From Pholiota molesta (taxonomy: Eukaryota; Basidiomycota; Agaricomycetes; Agaricales; Strophariaceae): a stretch of DNA of 64,000 nucleotides. Under the pieces are notes generated by a model, which worked only from the letters and a program-made list of their open reading frames with translations, searched no databases and was not told where the DNA came from. The stretch spans positions 233,515-297,514 of the forward strand of contig JACGCK010000049.1 in the NCBI GenBank assembly GCA_014925825.1, in the 5' to 3' direction. Below, piece after piece: positions 24,001 through 34,778 of the stretch; within the stretch, counting starts at the first letter, position 1, and each line of letters starts with the position of its first letter. Position numbers and translations under genes: made by a program.

Positions 24001-25352
24001 CCTTCAAAGCCACGTATGCACATCCTCGTCCCTTCGCTGTACCCCCGCTGGTTAGCCCAAATGCGGAGCAATGTCAAAGCGTCCGAGGAGGCTGGGCAGT
24101 CTTTCTGCAGTTCGTGGATGGCAAGAAGTTGGTATTTAGGTGTCACAGTCCGTAGTAGTGCATTGTTATAGAGAGGTGTAGGGAGATGTGTGGGTGTTTT
24201 GGTATCCTCGTTCGTGGTATCGGTCGTAGCGTTTAAGCGAATATTGGAGTGGGAAGGTGAAAGCCGATGGAGAGGGATTGGAGAGGTCGCCGAAAGAACT
24301 GGCAGTATGCAAATTTTGGCATGAAGTTTTGTGAAATCATTGACAGAGTCGTCTATTGAATTCAGGGCATGTTCAGTATAGGTAAAATAACACATGATGT
24401 AGACATACTCGTTTTGGGTGTGAGGACAAGCTTGGTCAGTCGTGAATCGCCTTGCAGAGACTCGTAAGTGATGTCTACGTCAAGACTTTTGGATTTTTGT
24501 ATCGCAGCAGCGATAGTGGCCAGATAAAAGGCTCGTTTGTGGAAGAAACGACCATTGAGGTAGTCTTTTTCCTGGAACAGACTCTTCGACGGACATTAGG
24601 ATCACGACAAATTTAATTGAGAGTACACTCACGTTGGGCATTTCCACGGCAAGATCGACACCGAATTTGTTTCCATCTTTGGGCTTTACGCTGACCTTGT
24701 TAGCCCAGCTTCCTACAAGATTGATATCGCTCGGCGGCTCGAATGCGACCTTCCAGTTGGTTTCTTCAGTTGGCAAAGGCAGAGAGTATGGCACGGCAAC
24801 GCCCTTCTTCAGGAGCTTTCGCGCGGCTTCTAATGGATGCTGTGGTATGACAGATGGCAGTTCCTTGAGGAAAGAATGGAGCGCGAAGAGGAATCGTTCG
24901 AGCGGTTGTACTCTTGATGCTTTAGGGCGTACATTAGGCAAAAGAGCGTCAATCTAGCAAACATATCATTCGGATGAGACTGGTGTAAAAAGCAAGTTAT
25001 ATGCATACCTGTAGCTTGAAAGAACTTGATTTGAACAAATCACTGGCATCTTTGATTGCACGAAGTTCCTCTCCAGTTGGCGGTTGCTTCGCCTTTTTCC
25101 CGCCGTGAGTTTCCTCTGCAGAAATAGCCTCATTAGACGCAGCTATTCCTCCCCATTCCCCTTGGTCTTCGTCGTCCTCCATTGCGCTCATTTCTCCGGA
25201 ATCCTCAGAACCTTGGCCGTCGTCCATGATCTGGTCTTCATCGTCGATCCTGGGTGACTATAGAGAATTAGTTTGCTGAAAAATATATTCTTGACCGAAT
25301 ATACCTTGTGAGGACCAGGTATCTCTTCTCGTTTCCGCTTCAAGGCCGCCAT
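21081..25352 (-). CDS. nucleolar protein 6 (NOL6/Nrap/UTP22)
   Basis: Component of the small-subunit processome that processes pre-18S rRNA in the nucleolus (UTP22 in yeast). The start MAALKRKREEIPGPHK at 25352 is followed by an acidic region (MSAMEDDEDQGEWGG) typical of the N-terminus. Conserved Nrap segments then run in order: VQPLERFLFALHSFLKELP, SDINLVGSWANKVSVKPKD, LTLLRIWANQRGY, LLAGVPLGSLEL, FRELWGDKAELRRFKDGRIL, APRHHRAIAALAHHYSAFPG, RLVKRWLASHWILHGYISDE, and a C-terminal part with GIFVHPTDDYDFLLQLDAS and RLFFDDLQ. The final exon ends ILNQSAIVSEIERLGTGLIK.ITLRA and stops at 21083-21081. At least ten introns, all short GT..AG. All joins checked keep frame, so the gene looks functional. 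Confidence 0.93.
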
Positions 25353-25639
25353 TATAGTTGGATGAGGTGAAGGAAGAAAATTTGCACAGCCACACATAGT
25401 GTTTGATTATGGGCCTGGCGGATTGACGGCCCGCCAATCTTCTCATGTACTTCATCAGTAAATTGTGGAAAAAACGATAATGGTCTGTAATGGCTTATAT
25501 AGTACATGTAACCGTTGTAATGCGCCGCCGCCGGTATAATTTTGGAGTAAGATTACAGCCTACCTTGTAATGGCCTTATGCCGTCATCCTCCTTAATATC
25601 GCTGCAATAATTTTGCCATAAGGGTTCTTTTTGATTATC

Positions 25640-27110
25640 ATTCCAGCTACAGACTAAGAAATGTCTATAATACGATGTAATGCTGTGTTACAGATACACT
25701 ATCTAAACAATGTTGCTTCAAGTTAACGGGATGGCTCTGGGATACATGTGCAGATAATGGGATGGTAGGCTTGGATTTATATGGGAGCAAAGATACAGGC
25801 TTAGATATCCCTTGTTACATGGCGTAATACTGTCTCAAAAGCTACACTATCTCAAAAATGTTTCCTTAAAGTTGCTGAGATACATCAGTGATATATGCGC
25901 AGATAATGGGATGGTAAGCTTATATTATTGGGAATAATAATTTAGGTCTGGGCGCATCTTATAACATGGTGTGATGCTGTCTTAAAGCTACACTATTTAA
26001 GCAATATTTACTGAAAGTGGCCAACATTGATCAGAGATGCATGCACAGATAATGGGATGGTAAGCTTATATTTATATGGGAATAATAATTTAGGTCTGGG
26101 CGCATCTTATAACATGGTGTGATGCTGTCTTAAAGCTACACTATTTAAGCAATATTTACTTAAAGTGGCCAACATTGATCAGAGATGCACGCGCAGATAA
26201 TGGGATGGTAAGCTTATATTTATATGGGAATAATAATTTAGGTCTGGGCACATCTTATAACATGGTGTGATGCTGTCTTGAAGCTACACTATTTAAGCAA
26301 TATTTACTTAAAGTGGCCAACATTGATCAGAGATGCACGCGCAGATAATGGGATGGTAAGCTTATATTTATATGGGAATAATAATTTAGGTCTGGGTGCA
26401 TCTTATAACATGGTGTGATGCTGTCTTAAAGCTACACTATTTAAGCAATATTTACTGAAAGTGGCCAACATTGATCAGAGATGCATGCGCAGATAATGGG
26501 ATGGTAAGCTTATATTTATATGGGAATAATAATTTAGGTCTGGGTGCATCTTATAACATGGTGTGATGCTGTCTTAAAGCTACACTATTTAAGCAATATT
26601 TACTGAAAGTGGCCAACATTGATCAGAGATGCATGCACAGATAATGGGATGGTAAGCTTATATTTATATGGGAATAATAATTTAGGTCTGGGTGCATCTT
26701 ATAACATGGTGTGATGCTGTCTTAAAGCTACACTATTTAAGCAATATTTACTGAAAGTGGCCAACATTGATCAGAGATGCATGCACAGATAATGGGATGG
26801 TAAGCTTATATTTATATGGGAATAATAATTTAGGTCTGGGTGCATCTTATAACATGGTGTGATGCTGTCTTAAAGCTACACTATTTAAGCAATATTTACT
26901 GAAAGTGGCCAACATTGATCAGAGATGCATGCGCAGATAATGGGATGGTAAGCTTAGATTTATATGGGAATAAAGATTCAGGTCTGGATGTGCTTATTAC
27001 ATGGTGTAATGCTGTCTCAAAGATACCCTATTCAGACAACCTTTGCTGAAAGTTGCTAACATTGATCAGAGATATGTGTGCAGAACACTCCAGATAATTA
27101 TATGGAAATG
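25640..27110. repeat. 148-bp tandem satellite, about ten copies
   Basis: The marker CCAACATTGATCAGAGATGC recurs at about 26021, 26169, 26317, 26464, 26613, 26761 and 26909, a period of ~148 bp. Each unit also contains GCAGATAATGGGATGGTAAG, TTTAGGTCTGGG and TAACATGGTGTGATGCTGTC. Central copies are nearly identical. The first two (25640-25970) and the last (26950-27100) are clearly diverged, as expected where unequal exchange homogenises the middle. No coding potential. The flank at 25353-25640 holds the NOL6 promoter and a few GTAATG-rich lines but no gene. Confidence 0.92.
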
Positions 27111-27266
27111 ATGATTTAGGCCTAGGTTCTTATAACAATATTAATTCAGATTAAAGAATATAATTTGTATATAGGCTAGTATCACACAATATATAGTATC
27201 AAGACAACAAGTGGAAAGTTTAAGACATCCACTTTCAAACCTAAAATAGACTAACGACATTGAAAA

Positions 27267-28843
27267 CTAGATGGGTTCACTTTGTTCGCGAGCGGACCTC
27301 TGGGCTGCCAGCTTGTTACGTGCCCTGCGGGTGTTGGAGGATGCACCAACAAGATTGGGAAATACCTGCCTATAGTGAGAAACAGATAAATTAATCATTT
27401 CACTTCCAGAAATAAGAATCAATGTACTTGTTCCACCATTTTAGAAGTGATGCAGTGCGTGCTGCAGCTGCTGGTCCGGCGGAGTCTTCGAAAAAGTCCA
27501 CAATAAAAGCATAGAGCGCTCGGAAATTAAACTGACCATAGACCTCTACCCATTGTGTGGCATCAGTCAGGTTAAAGGCAAGCTAGTACAAAAAATATAA
27601 GTCTATTTTCAAGTTAGAATCATAAGTAACTTACTAGGACCGCTGCGTATGCAATCGACCTAGGAGTAACTTTACCTTCCATATGTAGCAATGTTGCCAC
27701 ATTGCTTTTGGTGGCCTTTTTTTGCGCACAGGTTTTCTGTTGTTTGCGAGGTGGACCATTTCATCTTCATTGTCGAAGGCGTCAGAAGATGAGGAGAAGT
27801 AAATATTGAAGAATAAGTCTACATGAAAAGGATTAGCAAATAAAGAGAAAAAGAAAAGAGAAAATTACTTTGAGAAGTAATCTGCTGCGAAGGAATCCTT
27901 TCAACATTGTCGGGGTCACCATTTCCATGGGGATACAAGCATCGAAGGAAGAAATCTTCCGATATATCCACTGACCCAGCTTGAATTGCACTACGGACAC
28001 TAAAAATGAAGTCAGTGACTGCTGTTGTGATCAAATACAAACATACTGTTCGTCATCCCAATCGTGTTCAATAGGGCAGAGCAAGCGCCCTGTAATCCTA
28101 CTTTGAACGCCCCGGTCACTCCGAGCTTTCACAAGCATGGGTGGGACAGGAGTAAACTCATCATTGAGCCACAATGCTATTTCCTCTTTAATGCGACGCA
28201 CATCATCGCTACGTGCATCATTCGCCCCTTTCTGCAACTAGTAGCAAAAAATGTCAGTGAAGTAATACATGATGAGGATGGAACAGGTGACATACTTGTA
28301 TGAGAAATGTTGTGAGTTCGTCAGGTGAAATATGAGGATTTTCAATCATAGTTTTTACGCAGGGAAGCACCTGTAAAAGTGTAGTATATGCTGCAAATTT
28401 CAAACGAGATCTAGGACAATTATAAGTGATAATATTGTAATAAGAATGGGTATACTTACTCGCGCTTTCTTTCCCAAGTTTCGTTATCAACAAACTCCTC
28501 ATTGTCAGATTCAGCATCATCCTCGTTGTCCTGAAGCTGATGATCAGCCTCGTCGATGAGGTCTTCGAGCGAGTCGAATAAGGTTACCAGGCGCCGAACA
28601 CCCCATCCCATTGTGATGGTGGTCCTACAAATGTATAGTAAGACCATTGGAAATTCAAATAAAGGCATGATATTGGACATACGGAGGCTTCTTAGCTTTG
28701 GAATTATGAATTTCTTCAAGTTCTTCTTGCATTGCGGCGATTTGTCGTTTAAGACGTGGTACTTCAGCGGGGTCATGGTCATGGTTGGGATTGGTAGCAT
28801 TGCTAGTGGAAGGCACAGAACCTTGTGATGAAGGTCCAGACAT
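27267..28843 (-). CDS. DUF6698-type protein, apparently frameshifted
   Basis: Belongs to a family of unknown function that I recall as DUF6698, abundant in Agaricomycetes. The start MSGPSSQGSVPSTSNATNPN at 28843 leads into a coiled coil (VPRLKRQIAAMQEELEEIHN) and an acidic helix (LVTLFDSLEDLIDEADHQL). Family segments follow: LQKGANDARSDDVRRIKEEI, GRLLCPIEHDWDD, ISEDFFLRCLYPHGNGDPDN, VTPRSIAYAAVL, FNFRALYAFIVDFFEDSAGP and LLKWWNKQVFPN. Seven introns (GT..AG) join cleanly except at about 27760, where the frame must slip by one base between DNEDE and NGPPRKQQKTCAQKKATKSN. That is consistent with one A missing from an A run. Stop TAG at 27269-27267. Either an inactivated copy or a sequence error. 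Confidence 0.8.
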
Positions 28844-29125
28844 TTGAAGATGGGAGGAAGTAATGGGAGTTGGACTCAGAGCCGCCTCATACTATATACT
28901 CAGGCTCCTGCGAGTCACAAGTCTATCGGTGCCGTTGGTGAGTCAAGAAAGAAAAACAGCGAAATTGACTCGTCGCTAAATATATGCTTGTTTCAGAAAA
29001 TAAAAGAAGCAGAATAAGAGAGAATACGTACTAGTATGCTCTCATGACTGGAGTTAGTGTGATATAGACCATCAATCTACATTCAGATATGTTTCATGTA
29101 TAAATCTATCCTTTACGCTGCTTTA

Positions 29126-30040
29126 GTAGGCACTCATTAGAATACACAAAGTAGTGCTCAATCCATCCATTTTGTCATTGAGAGTAGCGAACTGTTCGCC
29201 TTTCTTCTGGATTATGGCCGAGTATTCGGATGGCGTCCTGCCCAGCTCGGCCAGTTGTGCTTTTTGCCTGTCGAGTCTCAGTCTCCACTGGCACTTGATC
29301 AGATTTATCCCGAACCAGTTCCCTGTCATCGATTGGGTCAGAACCGTAAATCCAGAAAGAAAATCAAACTCGCTTGTTTTCAACCTCGACCTCTAATTTA
29401 CCTGGTAATTCCGCCACCGTCATCAACTCGTCTCCATGCATTTCTTCGTCCTCATGAGGTCCTCTTCGCACTGAACAGCCAAAGTCCGCAATTCCTCTGA
29501 GACTTTCTGGATGTCTGCAATATCACCATGAAGTGCTTGGATCTCTTCTTGTGCTTGGCCCAACTCCTCCGCGAGCTCATGCTTACGCGTAAACCATGAC
29601 TTCTCGCCCTGTTCCAAATGTACAAGGTCCTCCGCCACCTGTTCAAAGGCTTCACGCAAGTTCTCGTATTTGTCCTCACTTTCCTTTTACAGGCGCATTG
29701 CGCAGGAGAGCTAGTAGTCAAGGGTCTCGATGTCCACTTGGAGGGCGGCAATTTTGTCCTCTAGATCGCTTTCACGCTGCTTGCTGGCTTCTCTCGAGGA
29801 GCACGTCTTTGTCCACGGCGAGCGTGCGCTCGGCTTCAAGGTCATCTTCGATCTTGCACTTGTCTGCCTCCAGCATCATCTTGAGCTCCAGCCGGCTCTC
29901 ACGCGCACTGCCTGCCGCGCCTTCATCGCGATCGCGATCGACAAGTTCAGTGTCTGCCATGGGTGCAGGAAGTTCTGCTGCATGCCGGTGTCCTGCTCCA
30001 GGCGCGCGGCGACCTTGTCCCACCCGCTCGCATACAGCGT
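29126..30040 (-). pseudogene. myosin-II heavy chain tail fragment
   Basis: Pieces of a fungal type II myosin coiled-coil tail in changing frames: ETTLYASGWDKVAARLEQDT, LELKMMLEADKCKIEDDLEA, MREAFEQVAEDLVHLEQGEK, AEELGQAQEEIQALHGDIAD and QLAELGRTPSEYSAIIQKKG. Frameshifts and stops separate the pieces, so no continuous tail can be read. The end toward 30040 passes directly into VPS39-like sequence without intervening non-coding DNA. Confidence 0.8.
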
Positions 30041-30510
30041 CGTCTCAATCTGCCAAGAAGAATTGCTTGGGCCTCGTGTAGATCTAAATGAAATTAATAT
30101 CCCAAGTCTGAACTATGTCATCATGCAAGCACTAACCCATCTGTGATATACATCTAGAGATGGTCAATAGCGAACCGGTCGTCGGTGTTAATGAACTGGA
30201 GGAATTTGGTATAAAGTTCTTCACGAGCCTCTACATGTATGTGTCAGACCGTTATTCGCTTTCAAGGGAACAAAATTAAACCAACGCTCATCTCCACATC
30301 TCTTGGCCGCTAGTGTCATACTCAGATACAACTCGGCCAATCGGTCATGGAAAGCTGGTGATTCTTATATTCTTCTTCTCTGTCGCCGATCAGGAACTCG
30401 AGATATCGAGCACAAAGACTCGGATCGATGCCTTCTTCCAGGTACTCCGCGACTGCATTTTGAGGAAGTTCGATGTCTTCAGAGGTAAAGATCTAGAATG
30501 TATATTGAGA
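30041..30510 (-). pseudogene. VPS39/VAM6 fragment
   Basis: Fragment of the HOPS/vacuolar sorting protein VPS39: AVAEYLEEGIDPSLCSRYLE, then after a frame change ESPAFHDRLAELYLSMTLAA, EAREELYTKFLQFINTDDRF and DLHEAQAILLGRL. Intron positions seem preserved, so it comes from genomic DNA rather than cDNA. A frameshift near 30385 and an early stop after DDRFAIDHL make it non-functional. It is fused on its 3' side to the myosin tail fragment. Confidence 0.75.
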
Positions 30511-30519
30511 TCAAATTGA

Positions 30520-31090
30520 TCATAGCACCTCATTCATATTGTGAGATTGAACAGACCTCAAAAGCCATGTTTCGGCACTCTCATTGAAGTAGCTGCCGCC
30601 CAAGACCAGAGTGCCTCCGTTTCCATAGGCAGCACCACCAGCTCCGTAGTATGAGCCGCCAGAGCTATAGGCACCACCATCTCGAGCGCTATAGGGACCA
30701 CCAGCACCGTATACGGCACCACCAGCCCCGTAGGCACCTCCAAAGAAGCCAGGAGCCTCTGCGATGAAGCACGTCTCTACCCAGATGCAACACACCGTCC
30801 AGGATGCCGTTGGCTATGCAGTGGCCAGCCTTTCCGCGCGCTCTCTATGGCGACGGTGAGCATCTTGTGCATCTCAGTGGTGACATGCTCGACGGTGCTC
30901 TCCGCAATGCGGGTCATGGTCTGCTGGATGACGGGGTGCTTACTGAAGATGGAGAGATCAGGCTCTGCAATGTCCTTGAATTTCATCCAGGGGACTTCGC
31001 TGAGCAGCATGGTCTTGACCAAGATGTTGATGTCTCCTTGCACACGGAGGCGAGTGCAGATGTCGAGCCTGGCAATGATCCATTGGTCAT
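30520..31090 (-). pseudogene. two unidentified protein fragments
   Basis: A Gly/Tyr/Ala-rich piece (YGAGGAVYGAGGPYS, AYGNGGTLVLGGSYFNESAE, TWLLRSVQSHNMNE; 30520-30770) abuts a second piece read in frame after the fasciclin linker (NILVKTMLLSEVPWMKFKDI, EHVTTEMHKMLTVAIESARK; 30777-31090). I cannot name the parents. Both look like exon material of conserved proteins, and both are truncated, like their neighbours. Confidence 0.5.
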
Positions 31091-31217
31091 GGTAATGTGG
31101 TAGTGACACTTGGCAGCTCGGACTGGAAGTGGAAGACGACGAGCTGCTCAACGAAGTACTCGACGACGAACTCGAAGAAGATCCCGATGAGGAAGAGGAC
31201 GACGAGGACGAAGATGG

Positions 31218-31251
<34 letters not shown>

Positions 31252-32890
31252 AAGGACAAGGACGAGGACGAGGACGAGGACGAAGACTGCGAGGCCGACC
31301 CAGTTGGGAAGCCTCCGATGATACTGCCGAGAGGTCCAGTCTCAGTAGTGCTTTGCCCGGCCAGAGACGCAGCTGACAAGTAGCTGTTTGCATGGGGCTC
31401 AAGGTAAGATTGTGGATGACACACAGCAAAATAAAAGGTACTCACAAGGAAGACACCGCGGAAGGATTGGTCAAAGTGTCGAACAACACTCCATCGACGA
31501 TGTGTGCAACACCATTGGTCAAGAGGACATCGGGGCGGACAATCTGCGCCATGGTGTTGTTCGCTCCATAGACGAAGGTACCAGTCTGGTTCTTCATGAA
31601 GGTGAATGGCTCGCCGGCGGCAGAAACGGCAGACGTCGAATTGGTGATGAGCGGCGAATAGAGGCACGATCCGTTGACATACTGATCGAACAAACAGAGC
31701 ATGTCAATAAAAAACAGAAGCGAGCAGCGAAAGGACATACATGGTTCTGGACCAAAGCATCGAGCGCAGACGCGTTGCCTTGCAGGCCTTGCAAAGTGGC
31801 GTTGAGGGTGGATTTAAACGCCACATTATTCGGAATGAAGAACGTGATGCCAGGTTGCGCTCCAATTGCCTCGACGGCAGTCTCATTGGTACCATTGGCC
31901 GTAGTGAGGTTAGCTGACGATATAACCTGGTAAGAGCAGTGGCGTTGATAGCATATAAAGTGGTGGAAAGGTTGCTGGGAGGTATGAAGACTCCATTGAC
32001 ACCGTTGATGAAGATGTTGCTCCAATTAGTGCTATTGACGATGGTCATACTTGTTCCATTGACCGTACTATCAACCTGTTTCAGCAAACTGGCATGAAAG
32101 CGACGATAGAAGGAAGACACACGCTTGGTTCAGGAACGTCACATTGCTTTGAGGCATATATCGCGTCCATGCAAGCACCTGGCTCTTGTTTCCAGGGAGG
32201 TTGACGAGCTCCGATGCGTTCAGCAAGGTACGTCCAAGTGTGACGTTGAGATATACTGCCGCATACGGCTGCGGACCAGAATCAGAGCCGCCACCAGACC
32301 AGGATTTTTTCGGTTTCGCGCGTCGGGATTCAATGTCAACGAATCGTTCAAATAGCGCCATGGATTTAGGAGAGGAAGAAGAGCTGCTATAGGAGCTGGA
32401 ACTCGAGGCGCTAGACGACGGCGATGAGGATGAGCTAGATGACGAAGAACTGCACGAGGAGCTCGTGCTCGACACGGAACTGGAGCTCGTGCTCGACACG
32501 GAACTGGAGCTCGTGCTCGATGCGGAACTGGAGCTCGAGCTACTACCACCACCACCACCGCCGCCGCCTTGGGTGGTTGACCTATTGGTGAAATCGCCGT
32601 CGACGAAGTGATAGCTGATATACTTGGCGAGCAAGGATGTATTGCTGGAGACCGACGAGGGGATTTGGCTCACTAGAGACAACTAGGTGAATCCAAAGTT
32701 CCAGATCGGGTGCAACACAGGACGTACCAGCTTCGTTATCCGGAGCGAAAAATGTGAAGTTCTTGCCACTAGAGAGTTGCGCGAGAAGCTCGGTGGCAGC
32801 GGGAGTACCGTTGACTGTTGTCAGCGCGGCCGCCAACCCAGTAAAGCCTGCGGACTGGAGCGCGGATATGAATTGGCGCGGTTCAAGATC
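31091..32890 (-). pseudogene. fasciclin (FAS1) domain protein, ends missing
   Basis: Two FAS1 domains of a secreted, normally GPI-anchored adhesion-type protein: [20 protein letters not shown] and NFTFFAPDNEA in the first, then PGITFFIPNNVAFKS, GLQGNASALDALVQNH and LLTNGVAHIVDGVL in the second. A long Ser-rich linker lies between them, and another Ser-run follows the second. Exons still join with GT..AG introns, but the signal peptide is absent: the reading begins inside the first domain, straight after myosin IQ-region sequence near 32885. The GPI-anchor end is replaced by an unrelated fragment. I therefore treat it as an internal gene piece rather than a working gene. Confidence 0.7.
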
Positions 32891-33560
32891 TTCTTTATCT
32901 GCCTTCTGGATGTCCACATACGGATGGCTGCCTGAAGATGTTGAACAGAAGCATATCTCTGCGCTCCTCGAGCTCCGCCAATTTCGCCGGCCTTGAAAAA
33001 GATCTTCGATTTCCCGAGTTTGAAAATGGTGTTGTCGAGTTCTAGCGAGTTGACCATGCGATGGCAGGCTTTGCGCCCGTCCATGTAGCCCTTCGGTAAA
33101 ACACCGAGAGTAAGGATTTCATGGCATTGCCGAAACTCAACGAAAGGCAATCGATTGGGATAACCGAGTCGCGCTATGCGGATGCCTTCGAGGACACTGT
33201 TGCACCGCAGCTGATCCAGCACCAAAGAAACATTGGGCCATGCACCCGGGCTTCTTGAGGTTGTTTGGGACAATGCAGTGCACGAAATGCGGCTGCGTGG
33301 CGTGGAGCTGGGCCATCAAGCTGGCCCGGGAGAGCTGCTCCTTGTGCCTCTGGGCAACGGTGCGGAAGGCGCCCTTCTTCATCGTGCGCTTCTTGCCCAA
33401 GGCGCTGTAGAGGCCATTTACAGTTGTGGGCTGGTCTGCGTAGTCCGCAAAGACGCCGGCGATGTAGTGTTCGGTGGACATGGCCAGGACGCGGGTGAGG
33501 TTGCCATTCAGGCTATTGGCGCTTGCGGCATCCCGATTGACGGCGTGGGAGACCATCCAG
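32885..33560 (-). pseudogene. myosin-II head/neck fragment
   Basis: C-terminal part of a type II myosin motor: [87 protein letters not shown], then [16 protein letters not shown] of the neck. There is a frameshift near 33240 (between NNLKKPG and LVLDQLRC) and a compensated pair near 32945-32995. The neck runs directly into fasciclin sequence. The tail of presumably the same parent lies at 29126-30040, beyond the other fragments. Confidence 0.82.
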
Positions 33561-33661
33561 CATTAAATCTGCGGACTCAGAGGCGATGATTTGTGGTGTG
33601 TTCATGCCACTGTATCCTGTCCAAGCCCCAATCATCAAGCCCGATATTTTCCAGTCGAAAG

Positions 33662-34701
33662 ATGATGCGAAAGGTTAAAAGGGGTTGCGTCAGGAGGCGA
33701 ACACTTCAACTTGACGAGGAGGAGTCGGAAAAAGGGTTATCTTCAAAATGTGAGTAAAGTCTATCTATCTGTTGCACAAACATTTGTGGTAATTTTGACC
33801 ACCTTTGTTATCAGTACCTCGAGAAGTTACAGATACTATATTGCACTGGTTCTTCCTCACAGAAGCAGGACCTATACATTTTGAGGAAATGAAAAATGCC
33901 TCACGCTTCTGCAAGAGATCTGTTGGAAGAAGAAACCAAGCTCAACTGCTTGACGATCGAAAACTCAGCAACTATGTGGCTCACTTTCAGGCATTCGCAG
34001 AAGTCTTCAATGGCCAAAGTATCACTTTTGGTGGTTACTTTTTCCTGGAAATAGCTATGCCTGGAGATGCAGGACTTTGTCGTGCTCTGGGAATTGTCCT
34101 TTCCAAGGCCCATTTGACGCATATGAATGTCATCATTGACTATCACCATTCGAACTTTACAAGAGAACTTTCTTTGTGGACTGAAGCTCTCCGAGAGCTT
34201 CTTGTCCTTCGAATTAAATTTGATTGTGATCGCACATCTCATGTAAGTTCCGTGGCACACTAAATTGATTCATCTGTTTTTTATTGACTTGAGGATGATC
34301 TGAACTAGGCGAGAAGAAATGATAGGAAATTCCCTTGGGATGAGCTCATTTGGAATGAAATGCTTAAAAAATGCTCTAACCTCAAAGTATTCTTCCTCAA
34401 GACCTATCGTATGCTGTGCGACCATCCAGAGGATAGTGATGAGTGTGCATCAGTCGAAGTTAAACTGTTTGAAGATTGGCAGCCAAATTTGCCCTCTATC
34501 ATCAGGATTTATTTGCATCACTCCTTCTTTATTCCCCAGATAATTGGTGATATATGGGGACCTGGTCCCTTTGCAAAGTTTCAACTGATGGATGGAGAGT
34601 GGGTGAGGGACGAGGGTAATATCCTTCCTGAGGATAAGGATGTTTTTGAGAATGATGTTTATGACTTGGACGATGACTCGGAGGATGATCTATATATATA
34701 G
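33662..34701 (+). CDS. F-box-like protein with acidic C-terminus
   Basis: Three exons (33662-33749, 33815-34242, 34309-34701) join in frame to 302 residues. The ATG at 33662 opens a basic N-terminus (MMRKVKRGCVRRRTLQLDEE). After the first intron comes LPREVTDTILHWFF, which resembles the first helix of fungal F-box domains. The middle is a weak leucine-rich region (SLWTEALRELLVLRIKFDCD, MLKKCSNLKVFFLKTYRML). The end is strongly acidic (FENDVYDLDDDSEDDLYI). If the F-box assignment is right it would act as an SCF substrate receptor. Codon use is more AT-rich than in the first 25 kb. It is the only plus-strand gene in this stretch. Confidence 0.65.
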
Positions 34702-34778
34702 CTAGTCAACTTAGATCCAAGAAGGAAAAAAACACAAGTCCCTATTCAGCATGACATATGAAGGAATAGTAGAGTTAC

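Noticed and set aside
25640..27110. CRISPR array
   Set aside because: Units are contiguous 148-bp tandem copies without unique spacers, and the genome is eukaryotic.
31097..31429. Acidic and Arg/Thr-rich ORFs on the plus strand
   Set aside because: They are complements of the Ser-rich linker repeat of the fasciclin fragment.
29126..33560. A single large functional myosin gene
   Set aside because: Unrelated VPS39 and fasciclin sequence lies between head and tail, and several frameshifts are present.
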